Source of the DNA: Kriegella aquimaris
Lineage (GTDB): Bacteria; Bacteroidota; Bacteroidia; Flavobacteriales; Flavobacteriaceae
DNA: 64,000 nucleotides
Direction of reading: 5' to 3'
Assembly: GCF_900103215.1 (NCBI RefSeq)
Contig: NZ_FNGV01000001.1
Location: forward strand, 992,001 to 1,056,000
Part shown: piece by piece, positions 56,018-64,000 of the stretch
Numbering within the stretch: position 1 is the first letter of the stretch
Layout: every line of letters begins with the position of its first letter
The notes under the pieces: generated by a model
The model's database searches: none
Told to the model about the DNA's origin: nothing
The model's input: only the letters and a program-made list of their open reading frames with translations
Program-made: the position numbers and the translations under genes

Positions 56018-57361
56018 ATGTCTTTAGACGCATTGACCGCTATTTCCCCTATTGATGGGCGTTACCGAAGTAAAACAGAGCGCTTGGCAAACTTCTTTTC
56101 TGAAGAAGCACTTATCAAATATAGAGTAAGGGTAGAAATTGAATACTTCATCGCACTTTGTGAAATTCCATTACCACAACTATCTACTTTCGACACTTCA
56201 AAATTTGAGGTGTTACGAAAAATCTATCAAAATTTCGATACTTCTGACGCACAGGAAATCAAAGAAATAGAGAAAACGACCAACCATGATGTAAAGGCCG
56301 TTGAGTATTTTATCAAATCGGCATTTGACAAGTTGGGTCTAGCAAAATTCAAAGAATTCATTCATTTTGGTCTAACCTCCCAAGACATAAACAATACCGC
56401 CATTCCATTGTCAATAAAGGAAGCATTAAACGAGGTTTATGTACCCGAATTCTTTAATGTGCTTAATAAATTAAAAGAATTATCGACGGAATGGGCCGAA
56501 ATACCCATGTTGGCACGTACTCACGGCCAGCCAGCTTCCCCTACCCGCCTTGGCAAAGAAATTGAAGTCTATGTAACGCGTTTGAACGAACAGTTCAATT
56601 TATTGAACGACATACCAAGTGCCGCAAAATTTGGTGGAGCAACAGGAAATTATAATGCCCATAAAGTGGCTTACCCCCAAATCGACTGGAAAGCATTCGG
56701 TCAAAACTTCGTTCAATCTACTTTGGGCCTTCATCATTCTTTTCCCACTACGCAAATAGAACATTATGATCATATGGCAGCGCTATTCGATACACTCAAG
56801 CGCATTAACACCATTGTTTTGGACCTTGATAGGGATTTCTGGACTTATGTCTCAATGGATTATTTCAAACAGCGAATTAAAGCAGGAGAGGTTGGTTCTT
56901 CGGCCATGCCACATAAAGTGAACCCAATCGATTTTGAGAATTCTGAAGGGAATTTAGGCCTTGCCAATGCAATTTTCGAGCATTTATCCGCAAAATTACC
57001 TGTTTCTAGACTACAACGAGACCTTACTGACAGCACCGTACTAAGAAATGTAGGTGTCCCGTTCGCTCATACCCTTATCGCATTTCAATCTACCTTAAAG
57101 GGGTTGGGAAAATTGTTATTGAACGCCGAGAAATTTAATCGAGATCTGGAAGATAACTGGGCGGTGGTTGCAGAAGCTATCCAAACAATTTTGAGGCGTG
57201 AGGGCTACCCTAATCCGTATGAGGCCTTGAAAGGGTTGACCAGAACCAATGAAAAAATAAATCAAACGTCGATTGGAGGTTTCATTGATACTTTAGAAGT
57301 TTCCGATGCCATTAAAAAAGAACTGAAAGCGATAACACCTCAGAATTATACCGGTATTTAA
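56018..57361 (+). CDS. purB: Adenylosuccinate lyase PurB
   Basis: PurB cleaves adenylosuccinate and SAICAR in purine synthesis. The 447-residue protein starts MSLDALTAISPIDGRYR; conserved parts are TNHDVKAVEYFIK, HFGLTSQDINNTA, ARTHGQPASPT, and the signature GSSAMPHKVNPIDFENSEGN. The open frame begins at 55967 but the family start and promoter fit 56018. A bidirectional terminator follows. Confidence 0.98.
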   Translation: MSLDALTAISPIDGRYRSKTERLANFFSEEALIKYRVRVEIEYFIALCEIPLPQLSTFDTSKFEVLRKIYQNFDTSDAQEIKEIEKTTNHDVKAVEYFIKSAFDKLGLAKFKEFIHFGLTSQDINNTAIPLSIKEALNEVYVPEFFNVLNKLKELSTEWAEIPMLARTHGQPASPTRLGKEIEVYVTRLNEQFNLLNDIPSAAKFGGATGNYNAHKVAYPQIDWKAFGQNFVQSTLGLHHSFPTTQIEHYDHMAALFDTLKRINTIVLDLDRDFWTYVSMDYFKQRIKAGEVGSSAMPHKVNPIDFENSEGNLGLANAIFEHLSAKLPVSRLQRDLTDSTVLRNVGVPFAHTLIAFQSTLKGLGKLLLNAEKFNRDLEDNWAVVAEAIQTILRREGYPNPYEALKGLTRTNEKINQTSIGGFIDTLEVSDAIKKELKAITPQNYTGI

Positions 57362-57382
57362 TAGGATACCACTATGCTTATA

Positions 57383-57422
57383 AAAAAGACCCGACAAGTT
57401 GAAATACCTGTCGGGTCTTTTT
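57383..57422. terminator. Bidirectional terminator between purB and mscS
   Basis: AAAAAGACCCGACA pairs perfectly with TGTCGGGTCTTTTT (14 bp) around a 12-base loop; T-runs on both strands serve both convergent genes. Confidence 0.93.
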
Positions 57423-57441
57423 ATATAAATTATTTTTTGGA

Positions 57442-58257
57442 TTAATCCTTCTTTTGGATCTGAACCCTATGTGGGTAAGGAATTTCAATTCCTGCCCCAT
57501 CCAATGCTAATTTGCTTCCTTCAATAGTAGCAAAATAAACATCCCAATAATCTTCAGGCTTACAGAAAGGGCGTACTGCTAAATTCACAGAACTATCGGC
57601 AAGTTCTTCAACATTTACCGAAGGCGCCGGATTGTCCAATACTTTAGGGTTGGAAGTCAAAACAGCCAACAATACTTCTTTGGCTTTTTTGATATCTTCT
57701 CCATAACCGATTCCAACGGTTGTATCAACACGCATTTTCCCTTCAGCGGTATAGTTGATGATATTCCCGTTCGCCATAGCTCCGTTTGGCACAATGGCCA
57801 ATTTGTTTTGAGGTGTGACCAGTTTTGTTGTAAAAATCTCAATTTCCTTTACATTGCCCAAAACCCCTTGGGCCTCTATCAAATCACCTATTTTATAAGG
57901 CTTGAATATGATGAGTAATACCCCACCGGCAAAATTGCCCAATGAGCCCTGTAAGGCTAAGCCAATAGCAAGACCAGCCGCGGCAATTAAAGCTGCCAAG
58001 CTTGTTGTTTCTACTCCTAAGGTAGAAATTACAGTAATAATCAAGAAAATCTTTAAAGTCCAAGAAATAAGGCTTACTAGAAATTTCTGAAGTGACTCGT
58101 CGTAATGTTTTTTGTTCATTACGTTTTTCAAAACTCTAGTGATTTTCTTTATAATCCACGACCCAATAAGGTAAATTAAAATTGCTCCCAATACCTTTGG
58201 GCCATAATCACTGACAAAATCAATTGCCTTATTCATCCAAATTTCTGCGTCTTTCAT
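57442..58257 (-). CDS. mscS: Small-conductance mechanosensitive channel MscS
   Basis: A 271-residue MscS channel that opens on hypo-osmotic shock. Three transmembrane helices occur (VLGAILIYLIGSWIIKKI; WTLKIFLIITVISTLGV; the pore helix region LAALIAAAGLAIGLALQGSL with GNFAGGVLLIIFKPYKIGDL), followed by the beta domain (VKEIEIFTTKLVTPQNKLAI, PNGAMANGNI). The frame opens at 58311, but MKDAEIWMNKAIDF at 58257 is the usual start. Confidence 0.95.
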   Translation of the reverse strand: MKDAEIWMNKAIDFVSDYGPKVLGAILIYLIGSWIIKKITRVLKNVMNKKHYDESLQKFLVSLISWTLKIFLIITVISTLGVETTSLAALIAAAGLAIGLALQGSLGNFAGGVLLIIFKPYKIGDLIEAQGVLGNVKEIEIFTTKLVTPQNKLAIVPNGAMANGNIINYTAEGKMRVDTTVGIGYGEDIKKAKEVLLAVLTSNPKVLDNPAPSVNVEELADSSVNLAVRPFCKPEDYWDVYFATIEGSKLALDGAGIEIPYPHRVQIQKKD

Positions 58258-58364
58258 AATTAATGGTTTTTGTTTAATGTTTATAGTTAGACGAATATAA
58301 ACAATACCCACTTAAAAATAAGCAGTTTACCAAAATCATGAGAACGAAATAAGCTAAAAAACAA

Positions 58365-58394
58365 AAAATCCGTTTCAGATTTGAAACGGATTTT
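58365..58394 (-). terminator. Terminator of the sigma-DUF4252 operon
   Basis: AAAATCCGTTTCA pairs perfectly with TGAAACGGATTTT (13 bp) around GATT; it ends the minus-strand operon that stops at 58422. Confidence 0.92.
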
Positions 58395-58421
58395 AGAATA
58401 TTAATGAATTAACAAGTCTGT

Positions 58422-58961
58422 CTAACTTCTAATCAACTCCCCTATCTCTTTCAGTCCTTCACCATTATAATCGCTCTTTTCAAGCGCCTTTATAACCTGA
58501 AAGAAATTAGCGGGATTCATATCATTACCCAGTACCCTGACCAATAGAAATCCTTTATCATCGTTGTCACCATAGATAACTACTTCATCAATGGCATCAT
58601 CTTTCCCCAAATATTTAATCGTGGCCTTACCAAAACTGGTATTTATTTTCATGAGTTCGGTAAAGCGGTCGTTGTCGAGAATAGCCTTTACGTTAGCCTT
58701 TTCTATTTGGTATTCAGACACATTTTCCATGGTCTTCTTAAAAGCCAAAATATTCAACTTTTTTAAAGATTCAAAGGCTTCTTTCTGGGTCTCTGTCATG
58801 GCTTCATTCTTCATCTTCAACAAACTTACCGGTAAATCAACCGACAGGAAATTGGGATTTTCGGAATTATCTACATAATACTCTTGTAAACTCTGTGTCG
58901 AAGAACACGACATCACTGTGACCACCATGGTCAATAAAAAAATTGTTTTCATTATTTTCAT
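58422..58961 (-). CDS. DUF4252 family lipoprotein
   Basis: A 179-residue lipoprotein (signal MKTIFLLTMVVTVMSC, lipobox cysteine). The mature domain, with NFLSVDLPVSLLKMKNEAM, TINTSFGKATIKY-like MKINTSFGKATIKYLG and DKGFLLVRVLGNDMNPANFF, fits DUF4252, a Bacteroidota family of unknown function. It is the last gene of the sigma factor operon and a distant paralogue of the gene before it. Confidence 0.85.
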   Translation of the reverse strand: MKIMKTIFLLTMVVTVMSCSSTQSLQEYYVDNSENPNFLSVDLPVSLLKMKNEAMTETQKEAFESLKKLNILAFKKTMENVSEYQIEKANVKAILDNDRFTELMKINTSFGKATIKYLGKDDAIDEVVIYGDNDDKGFLLVRVLGNDMNPANFFQVIKALEKSDYNGEGLKEIGELIRS

Positions 58962-59048
58962 GCTGCTTTTTTTTGATTGTGATTAGCTTGTTTGTACTAC
59001 AGGGTTATTATATTTCTTGATGAACAGAACCTATAGTATATACATTTC

Positions 59049-59600
59049 TTAATTTCCTTTTCGGGCCTTACTTAATTGATCTCCACCCGGTAAGTCCATT
59101 TTTTCAGTCAACTTGGCAATTTTCCGAAGATCGATATCACCCGTCAATGAGAGCAGTACCGTTTCCAATTTTTTGCCATTGATTTCTATGTTTTGGTCGC
59201 TGATACCGGTAACCAACATCAGAAGATCTCTAACATGATTATCATCTTTACCTTCCTTTACATAGAATTTTACATTTGAATCACCATCTTTTACACGCAT
59301 CAATTCTTCATAGGCGTCACCTTTCAAACGATTGTTCACCCACTTTCCGATATCATTTGATATGGCAGCGTCTTCAGTAGTCATCACCTTAAAGCTTGTA
59401 ATACTGTTTACAAGTGAGAAAAAATCTTGAGCTTCGGGATCGTCTGAACTCACGCTCATTTTACCCAACATTTGAAACATTTTCGGTTGCATAGACACGT
59501 AAGTCACTCCATCATTGTCTTCATACTTTTCAAAAATATCTTGACTGAAAATAAATGTGGGTATGACCAATAAAATAAATATTGCAATTTGCTTTTTCAT
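59049..59600 (-). CDS. DUF4252 family exported protein
   Basis: A 183-residue protein with a signal peptide (MKKQIAIFILLVIPTFIFSQ) and no lipobox. The domain includes GVTYVSMQPKMFQMLGKMSV, FKVMTTEDAAISNDIGKWVN and HVRDLLMLVTGISDQNIEIN, as in DUF4252. It is the third gene of the sigma factor operon, 88 bp before its lipoprotein paralogue. Function unknown; the pair is presumably a target or modulator of the sigma factor. Confidence 0.85.
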   Translation of the reverse strand: MKKQIAIFILLVIPTFIFSQDIFEKYEDNDGVTYVSMQPKMFQMLGKMSVSSDDPEAQDFFSLVNSITSFKVMTTEDAAISNDIGKWVNNRLKGDAYEELMRVKDGDSNVKFYVKEGKDDNHVRDLLMLVTGISDQNIEINGKKLETVLLSLTGDIDLRKIAKLTEKMDLPGGDQLSKARKGN

Positions 59601-59708
59601 CTTTTTAAATTTTTCTGTTATTATTAATTGTACTCCAATGCCCGTTTTATTTTGCGAACACTATATTTTGAATGGCAGGGGGTATCAACGCCACCCAATT
59701 CGTAATTA

Positions 59709-60149
59709 CTACTCCTTGATTAAAAATTTATTCGTATTTCTTTCAAATTCCTCCAAATATGTTAATTGCTTCGTGCCCTTGCTGAAATTTTGGGTGAACA
59801 AAGCCAATGCCTCTTGCGCAGAAGCTATTTCTTCTTGCGTATATTCACTCTCTAAGGTAGCACTTGGGCTTTGTCGTATGTAAAGCCCAAAACATAAAGC
59901 CACCACAGCCGCAACAGAAAACCATTTGTAAAAGTTTATGCTAGACTTCTCTCTTGTCGGAAGTACAACTTCTTCTGCATAACTTTCCTTTTTAGCCATG
60001 GAGAGATATTGAAACATAGGGGCATATTTTTCTAAATGGGCAGCAACGTTCCCTTCTTGATAATACCTCCGTAATTTTTCTTCTTCAGCGACCGTTGTAG
60101 TTGCCTCGAAGTATTTCTCCAATAGTTCTTCAATATTATCCGATCCCAT
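59709..60149 (-). CDS. Probable anti-sigma factor, single-pass membrane protein
   Basis: A 146-residue protein: cytoplasmic helical N-terminus (MGSDNIEELLEKYFEATTTV ... KLRRYYQEG), one transmembrane helix (FYKWFSVAAVVALCFGLYI, about residues 73-91) and a short periplasmic helical tail. It overlaps the ECF sigma gene by 14 bases, so by position and topology it is probably its anti-sigma factor, though no zinc-binding H-x3-C-x2-C motif is present. Confidence 0.7.
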   Translation of the reverse strand: MGSDNIEELLEKYFEATTTVAEEEKLRRYYQEGNVAAHLEKYAPMFQYLSMAKKESYAEEVVLPTREKSSINFYKWFSVAAVVALCFGLYIRQSPSATLESEYTQEEIASAQEALALFTQNFSKGTKQLTYLEEFERNTNKFLIKE

Positions 60150-60645
60150 AACTATGTTTTTCCATTAATTTTTCCCTTACGGTTTTTCTTGCTCTTGACA
60201 ACGCTGCCCTGATAGCCGTGGGTTGCATCTTCATTATTTCCGATATTTCATCAAAATCATATTCCTCGACATCGCGCAGCTGTAATATTAATTTTTGCTT
60301 TTCGGGTAAACCGTCCATAATTTTCTCCACCCAAGCTACACTATCATTGGCCTCAACCTGCTTTTGCAAAGAGGTCCCATTATCGCTATAGTTGGTGTGG
60401 ACCAATTTTAAATTTCCGGCCTGTTTTGATTTCAGACGATCTAAACAAAAATTTTTAGTCATCGTCATCGCAAAAGCCTCTACATTCCTATACCCTCCAA
60501 TAGCCCTCTTTTTAGACCATAGCTTCAACAAGATTTCTTGAGTAGCATCTTCCGCCTCTTCTGTTGACACTAGCAAACGCTTTGCCAATCTGAATAATTT
60601 ATCCTTAAAGGGCATTACCATGCTTAAAAACTCCGCTTGTTGCAT
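60136..60645 (-). CDS. ECF RNA polymerase sigma factor
   Basis: A 169-residue ECF (sigma-70 group 4) sigma factor. Region 2 is MPFKDKLFRLAKRLLVSTEE with DATQEILLKLW and NVEAFAMTMTKNFCLDRLK; region 4 is LPEKQKLILQLRDVEEYDFD, EISEIMKMQPTAIRAALSRA. It heads the operon with its membrane anti-sigma candidate and two DUF4252 genes, and diverges from the S41 peptidase gene. Confidence 0.94.
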   Translation of the reverse strand: MQQAEFLSMVMPFKDKLFRLAKRLLVSTEEAEDATQEILLKLWSKKRAIGGYRNVEAFAMTMTKNFCLDRLKSKQAGNLKLVHTNYSDNGTSLQKQVEANDSVAWVEKIMDGLPEKQKLILQLRDVEEYDFDEISEIMKMQPTAIRAALSRARKTVREKLMEKHSYGIG

Positions 60646-60962
60646 TTTTTGGTTGTATTGTTTGCAAGGCCTTGTTAACCGTTCTCATTAGCAAGACGAG
60701 GTAGGAGAGGTTTTGTTACAAAAATTTTTTTATTATTAGTTATGTAAGTACATTGAACGACTATGTCTTGGTATATGCCCAAATGCCAATTATCATAACA
60801 AAAGTAACTGTAAGCAGTAATTTTATTGCATTCGATGATTTTTACGTCATATCCTTGAAAAGGCTATAGAACGTTAATCAGCACACTAAGCACTGCTTAA
60901 TAGAAACAAAACACATAATGAAAGTAGCTTTAGCTGCTGACATTAACCAAAAATACCAATAA
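60646..60962. promoter_or_regulatory. 317-bp divergent gap between the ECF sigma gene and the S41 peptidase
   Basis: No full-size gene. It holds ATGTA-AG-TACAT (60742-60753), a short palindrome also found in variant form before the second S41 gene, and a 14-codon ORF at 60918-60962 (TAA directly before the peptidase ATG). No consensus -7 octamer stands out. Confidence 0.4.
60918..60962 (+). other. Short upstream ORF ending at the S41 start codon
   Basis: ATG followed by 13 sense codons (MKVALAADINQKYQ) and TAA, with the S41 ATG as the very next codon. Possible leader peptide; coding status unproven. Confidence 0.3.
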
Positions 60963-62492
60963 ATGAAAAAGTACATGCTACTTTTCCTTTCGCTAGGACT
61001 CCTATTTTTTAATTGTAAAAAAAACGATGATCCAGTAATTGAGGAAGAAGAAATTTTAGAAGAACCAGAAGAAGAGATAATTGAAGTTGATGTCACGGTG
61101 CAAAGCTTTATATGGCAAACCATGAATGCCTATTATTTTTGGCAAAATGAAGTCAATGATTTAGCCGATGATCGTTTTAGCACTTTTTCTGATTATGCAA
61201 AATACTTAACTGACTTTCCTGACCCTGTAGCTTTCTTTTACGATGAACTTCTTTTTTCAGAAGACAAATTCAGTGTATTAAATGAAAATTATCGTGATTT
61301 ATTAAATGCTTTCGCCGGAATCTCAAAAAGTAATGGCGTCGAATTCGGTTTATCTCGTTTTGCCGAGAGTGATGCAATTTTTGGTTACGTACATTACATC
61401 GTACCCAATTCCGATGCTGCAACAAAAGAAATAAAAAGAGGCGATGTCTTTACGGGCGTTAACGGGCAAACGCTTACAATCGCTAATTACGAAGACCTAC
61501 TCTTCGGTGATTCGGACACCTATACGTTGAATATGGCCGATATCGTCGATAGTGCAATTACACCCAATGATAAGGAGGTAACTTTGACAAAAGAGGATAA
61601 TTTAGTCGAGGACCCACTACTGGTCAGTAAAGTTTTAGAAGTGAATGGCCAAAAAATTGGATATCTGATGTACAACCAATTTGCAGGCGGATCGGAAGAA
61701 CAGCTAAACCAAGCCTTTGGTGAATTTAAATCTGAAGGAATCGTAGACCTTGTCTTAGACCTTAGGTATAATCTTGGCGGATTAGGGGTTACGGCCAACG
61801 TATTGGCTAGCTTGATTTACAGTGCCAATGAGGAAGAACTTTTTTATAAGGTAAGATACAATGATAAGATACAGGGCACAGTGGAACCAGGATTCGGAGA
61901 AACCTTTTTTACAGCTACTACAGGTAGCACCAATGGCAATACGAATACACCATTGAATAATTTAAACCTTGGCAGAGTGTTCGTCATAGCTACTGGTGGT
62001 TCGGCATCTTCAAGCGAACTGGTCATGAATGGCCTAGCACCATATATTGAAGTAATACATGTAGGCACCACTACAGTCGGAAAAAATCAGGGTTCGGCCA
62101 CTTTTGTCGATGACCCCGAAAATGGTAATGTATATAACGAAGAACGAGAAAACTACATTAATCCCGATAACCAATGGGCCGTTCAACCGATAATTATGCT
62201 CGCCGAAAACGCAGATGGCTTTTCAGATTATTACAATGGTTTGGTACCCGATATAGCACTTGAAGAAGATGTTGAAAATATGGGTGTTCTTGGAAACATA
62301 GATGAACCGCTGCTCGCGAGGACAATTCAAGAAATTACAGGTGCAAGTGCCAAAAGAACTTTTGATGTCCAATTTCCTGTAAATTTGGTAACCAGCTCAA
62401 AGATGTTCACTCCTATGAAAAACAACTTGATTATCCAAAAAGTGCCTTCATCTACAAAAGCTGAACTTTTAGCTCCTTCTAAAAAGGAATGA
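60963..62492 (+). CDS. S41 family peptidase lipoprotein (tandem copy 1)
   Basis: A 509-residue lipoprotein (signal MKKYMLLFLSLGLLFFNC, cysteine 18) with an acidic linker (EEEEILEEPEEEIIEVD). A PDZ domain follows (FGYVHYIVPNSDAATKEIKR, GDVFTGVNGQTL), then the S41 catalytic core: VDLVLDLRYNLGGLG, IATGGSASSSELVMNGLAPY with the probable nucleophile serine, and TVGKNQGSATF with the lysine. It is probably a periplasmic processing protease. A paralogue follows 219 bp downstream. Confidence 0.92.
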   Translation: MKKYMLLFLSLGLLFFNCKKNDDPVIEEEEILEEPEEEIIEVDVTVQSFIWQTMNAYYFWQNEVNDLADDRFSTFSDYAKYLTDFPDPVAFFYDELLFSEDKFSVLNENYRDLLNAFAGISKSNGVEFGLSRFAESDAIFGYVHYIVPNSDAATKEIKRGDVFTGVNGQTLTIANYEDLLFGDSDTYTLNMADIVDSAITPNDKEVTLTKEDNLVEDPLLVSKVLEVNGQKIGYLMYNQFAGGSEEQLNQAFGEFKSEGIVDLVLDLRYNLGGLGVTANVLASLIYSANEEELFYKVRYNDKIQGTVEPGFGETFFTATTGSTNGNTNTPLNNLNLGRVFVIATGGSASSSELVMNGLAPYIEVIHVGTTTVGKNQGSATFVDDPENGNVYNEERENYINPDNQWAVQPIIMLAENADGFSDYYNGLVPDIALEEDVENMGVLGNIDEPLLARTIQEITGASAKRTFDVQFPVNLVTSSKMFTPMKNNLIIQKVPSSTKAELLAPSKKE

Positions 62493-62616
62493 ATTTTTGT
62501 ATTTTGAAATGACAATTACACAGAAATTTCGTCTCTTACAATACCATCATTATGCGTTGTTTACAACTTTTTTTCGAAATATGTAAATAAATTCGACAAC
62601 CGTAGACTAAATATTT

Positions 62617-62628
62617 ACGTAAGTACGT
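62617..62628. repeat. Short palindrome ACGTA-AG-TACGT upstream of the second S41 gene
   Basis: A variant of the element at 60742-60753 with a compensating base-pair change. It lies 84-95 bp before the second S41 start. Confidence 0.35.
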
Positions 62629-62667
62629 TATCCCTAAGGTAATGAACCTCAAATCGTTTGCAAAATA

Positions 62668-62715
62668 ATGGAATGGTTATTGAAATGGTTTTTACCAGTT
62701 AAAATAAACCTATGA
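62668..62715 (+). other. Short upstream ORF overlapping the second S41 start codon
   Basis: ATG plus 14 codons (MEWLLKWFLPVKINL) and TGA, overlapping the S41 start as ATGA. Possible translational coupling; coding status unproven. Confidence 0.3.
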
Positions 62716-64000
62716 AAAAGTATGTAGTACTGTTCCTTTCTTTGGGACTTTTATCCCTCTCTTGCAGTAAAGATGATGACAGTTTAATAAAACTGACAGG
62801 TCCGAATCCGGACCCAGATGCCAATGTTGATGTGCAAGATTTTATGTGGAAAGCCATGAATTCTTGGTATTTCTGGCAAGCCGAAGTCCCAAATTTGGCA
62901 GATGATAAATTCCCCAACACTTCCGACGGCTCAAAAGCATATACCGAATTTTTGGAATCGGAAAGCGACCCTGCTGCTTTTTTTGATGATGCATTGCTTT
63001 ATTCTGAAGATCGATTCAGTTTTTATTCTGACGATTATGAGACATTAACAAAATCATTGTCAGGAATTTCAAAAAGCAACGGTCTTGAATTTGGTTTGGT
63101 GCGCTTTTCAGATAGTGACGATGTTTTCGGATATGTTCGTTACATTATCCCGAATTCCGATGCAGCATCTAAAGACATTAATCGTGGTGACCTTTTTACG
63201 GGCGTCAATGGAAGAACGCTTACCATTGATAATTATTCAAGCCTACTCTTTGGTGATGAAGACACCTACATCTTAAACATGGCCACCATAGAGGGCGAAA
63301 TAATTACGCCTTCCAATAGAGAAGTTTCCCTTACCAAAATGCCTGATTTGGCAGAAAACCCTATTTTTTTAGACGAGACTTTTGAAATAGGAGCCCAAAA
63401 GATAGGCTATTTAGTGTATAATGCATTCACCAACGAATATGATGAAGAATTAAATGAAGTGTTCGGCCGATTTGCCGATGCGAATATCACCGACCTGGTA
63501 TTAGATCTTCGCTATAACCCAGGAGGATCTGTTAATACCGCCCGTTTGCTGTCAAGTATGGTCTATGGTGCCAACACCAATGAATTGTTCCTTAGACAAC
63601 GTTGGAACGACAAAATACAGGAACAGCTGAGCAAAGAGCAGTTAGAAGATTATTTTGCCGATAAGACGAGTGGAAAAACGACATTAAGAACCTTGAACTT
63701 GAGTAAAGTCTATATTCTCGCTACAGGCAGTTCGGCATCCGCCAGTGAGCTAGTTATTAACGGACTAGCGCCATACGTAGATGTGGTGCATATCGGGGAA
63801 ACCACACGAGGTAAGAATGAATTTTCTATTACGATGGTCGATGACCCAGAAGGTAGTTACATTTATAATCCTGAAAGAGAAAACAAAATTAATTCCGATA
63901 ATCGATGGGCCATTCAACCCTTAGTGGGTAGAAATGAAAATGCAGACGGTTTCTCTGACTACACTAGTGGACTTGTTCCTGATATTGAATTACAAGAGGA
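62712..64000 (+). CDS. S41 family peptidase lipoprotein (tandem copy 2), cut by window end
   Basis: The frame runs from ATG at 62712 without a stop to the window edge (429 codons visible). It has a lipoprotein signal (MKKYVVLFLSLGLLSLSC), then a PDZ domain (FGYVRYIIPNSDAASKDINR, GDLFTGVNGRTL) and the S41 core: DLVLDLRYNPGGSV, LATGSSASASELVINGLAPY with the catalytic serine, and TTRGKNEFS with the lysine. It is clearly paralogous to the gene just upstream, so a tandem duplication has occurred. By alignment about 70 residues are missing at the C-terminus. Confidence 0.92.
   Translation, partial: MKKYVVLFLSLGLLSLSCSKDDDSLIKLTGPNPDPDANVDVQDFMWKAMNSWYFWQAEVPNLADDKFPNTSDGSKAYTEFLESESDPAAFFDDALLYSEDRFSFYSDDYETLTKSLSGISKSNGLEFGLVRFSDSDDVFGYVRYIIPNSDAASKDINRGDLFTGVNGRTLTIDNYSSLLFGDEDTYILNMATIEGEIITPSNREVSLTKMPDLAENPIFLDETFEIGAQKIGYLVYNAFTNEYDEELNEVFGRFADANITDLVLDLRYNPGGSVNTARLLSSMVYGANTNELFLRQRWNDKIQEQLSKEQLEDYFADKTSGKTTLRTLNLSKVYILATGSSASASELVINGLAPYVDVVHIGETTRGKNEFSITMVDDPEGSYIYNPERENKINSDNRWAIQPLVGRNENADGFSDYTSGLVPDIELQE

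Noticed and set aside
60742-60753. Possible LexA/SOS-type box
   Set aside because: The palindrome is short and does not match a known SOS consensus for this phylum; neighbouring genes are not repair genes.

Overview
The window looks like chromosome of a marine-type member of the family Flavobacteriaceae (phylum Bacteroidota). Supporting signs are: AT-rich DNA; start codons without Shine-Dalgarno sequences; many promoters of the Bacteroidota type (TTG - about 19 bp - TAnnTTTG); TonB-dependent receptors with carboxypeptidase-like N-terminal domains; families that are largely flavobacterial (DUF4249, DUF4252, DUF4294, DUF6095, DUF6495); a bifunctional SerB-SerA-type serine enzyme; and a GAPDH with a long N-terminal extension. 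No tRNA, rRNA, CRISPR array, insertion sequence or prophage was seen. It is a housekeeping region of about 60 genes with a few interesting regulatory sites.

Layout. 1-10.5 kb: end of a membrane protein, a CsaA-type tRNA-binding protein, an S41 peptidase behind a double palindromic operator, ligA, prmC and a GNAT (minus), then the tightly packed ribD-HAD-DMT transporter-YigZ operon. 10.5-20.4 kb: dnaA with a low-Mr phosphatase and an RsmI-like methylase; two wall-lysis genes (an SLT-like protein and mltG) with dapF; an HtrA protease; GAPDH; a coiled-coil membrane protein. 20.4-33 kb: trmD, rplS, a gene-free 750 bp holding a probable structured RNA, monomeric isocitrate dehydrogenase, a TonB receptor/DUF4249 pair, an M42 peptidase, a Nudix hydrolase and hisS. 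33-43.8 kb: Oar-like receptor, the rpsF-rpsR-rplI operon, an orphan LytTR response regulator, the nadC-yihY-DUF2147-priA operon (minus) and rlmH. 43.8-50.5 kb: serA fusion, the satD-DUF3307 operon with a four-copy operator array, rdgB and a DEAD-box helicase. 50.5-64 kb: a secreted alpha-amylase, a TrmH methylase, a sirtuin, purB, an MscS channel, an ECF sigma/anti-sigma/two-DUF4252 operon, and tandem S41 lipoprotein peptidases, the last cut by the window end.

The best candidates for something undescribed are: (1) the satD-DUF3307 module, in which a protein with a GDEF-like motif and a C-terminal helix-turn-helix sits behind four 28-bp-spaced palindromes; (2) the unassigned structured RNA between rplS and icd; (3) regulatory signals overlapping genes, including a perfect 18-bp terminator stem inside the priA coding sequence, a promoter nested in a terminator, apparently leaderless mRNAs, and short ORFs that end exactly at the start codons of two S41 peptidase genes. 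All functional statements are read from sequence and family knowledge; nothing was searched or computed with tools.
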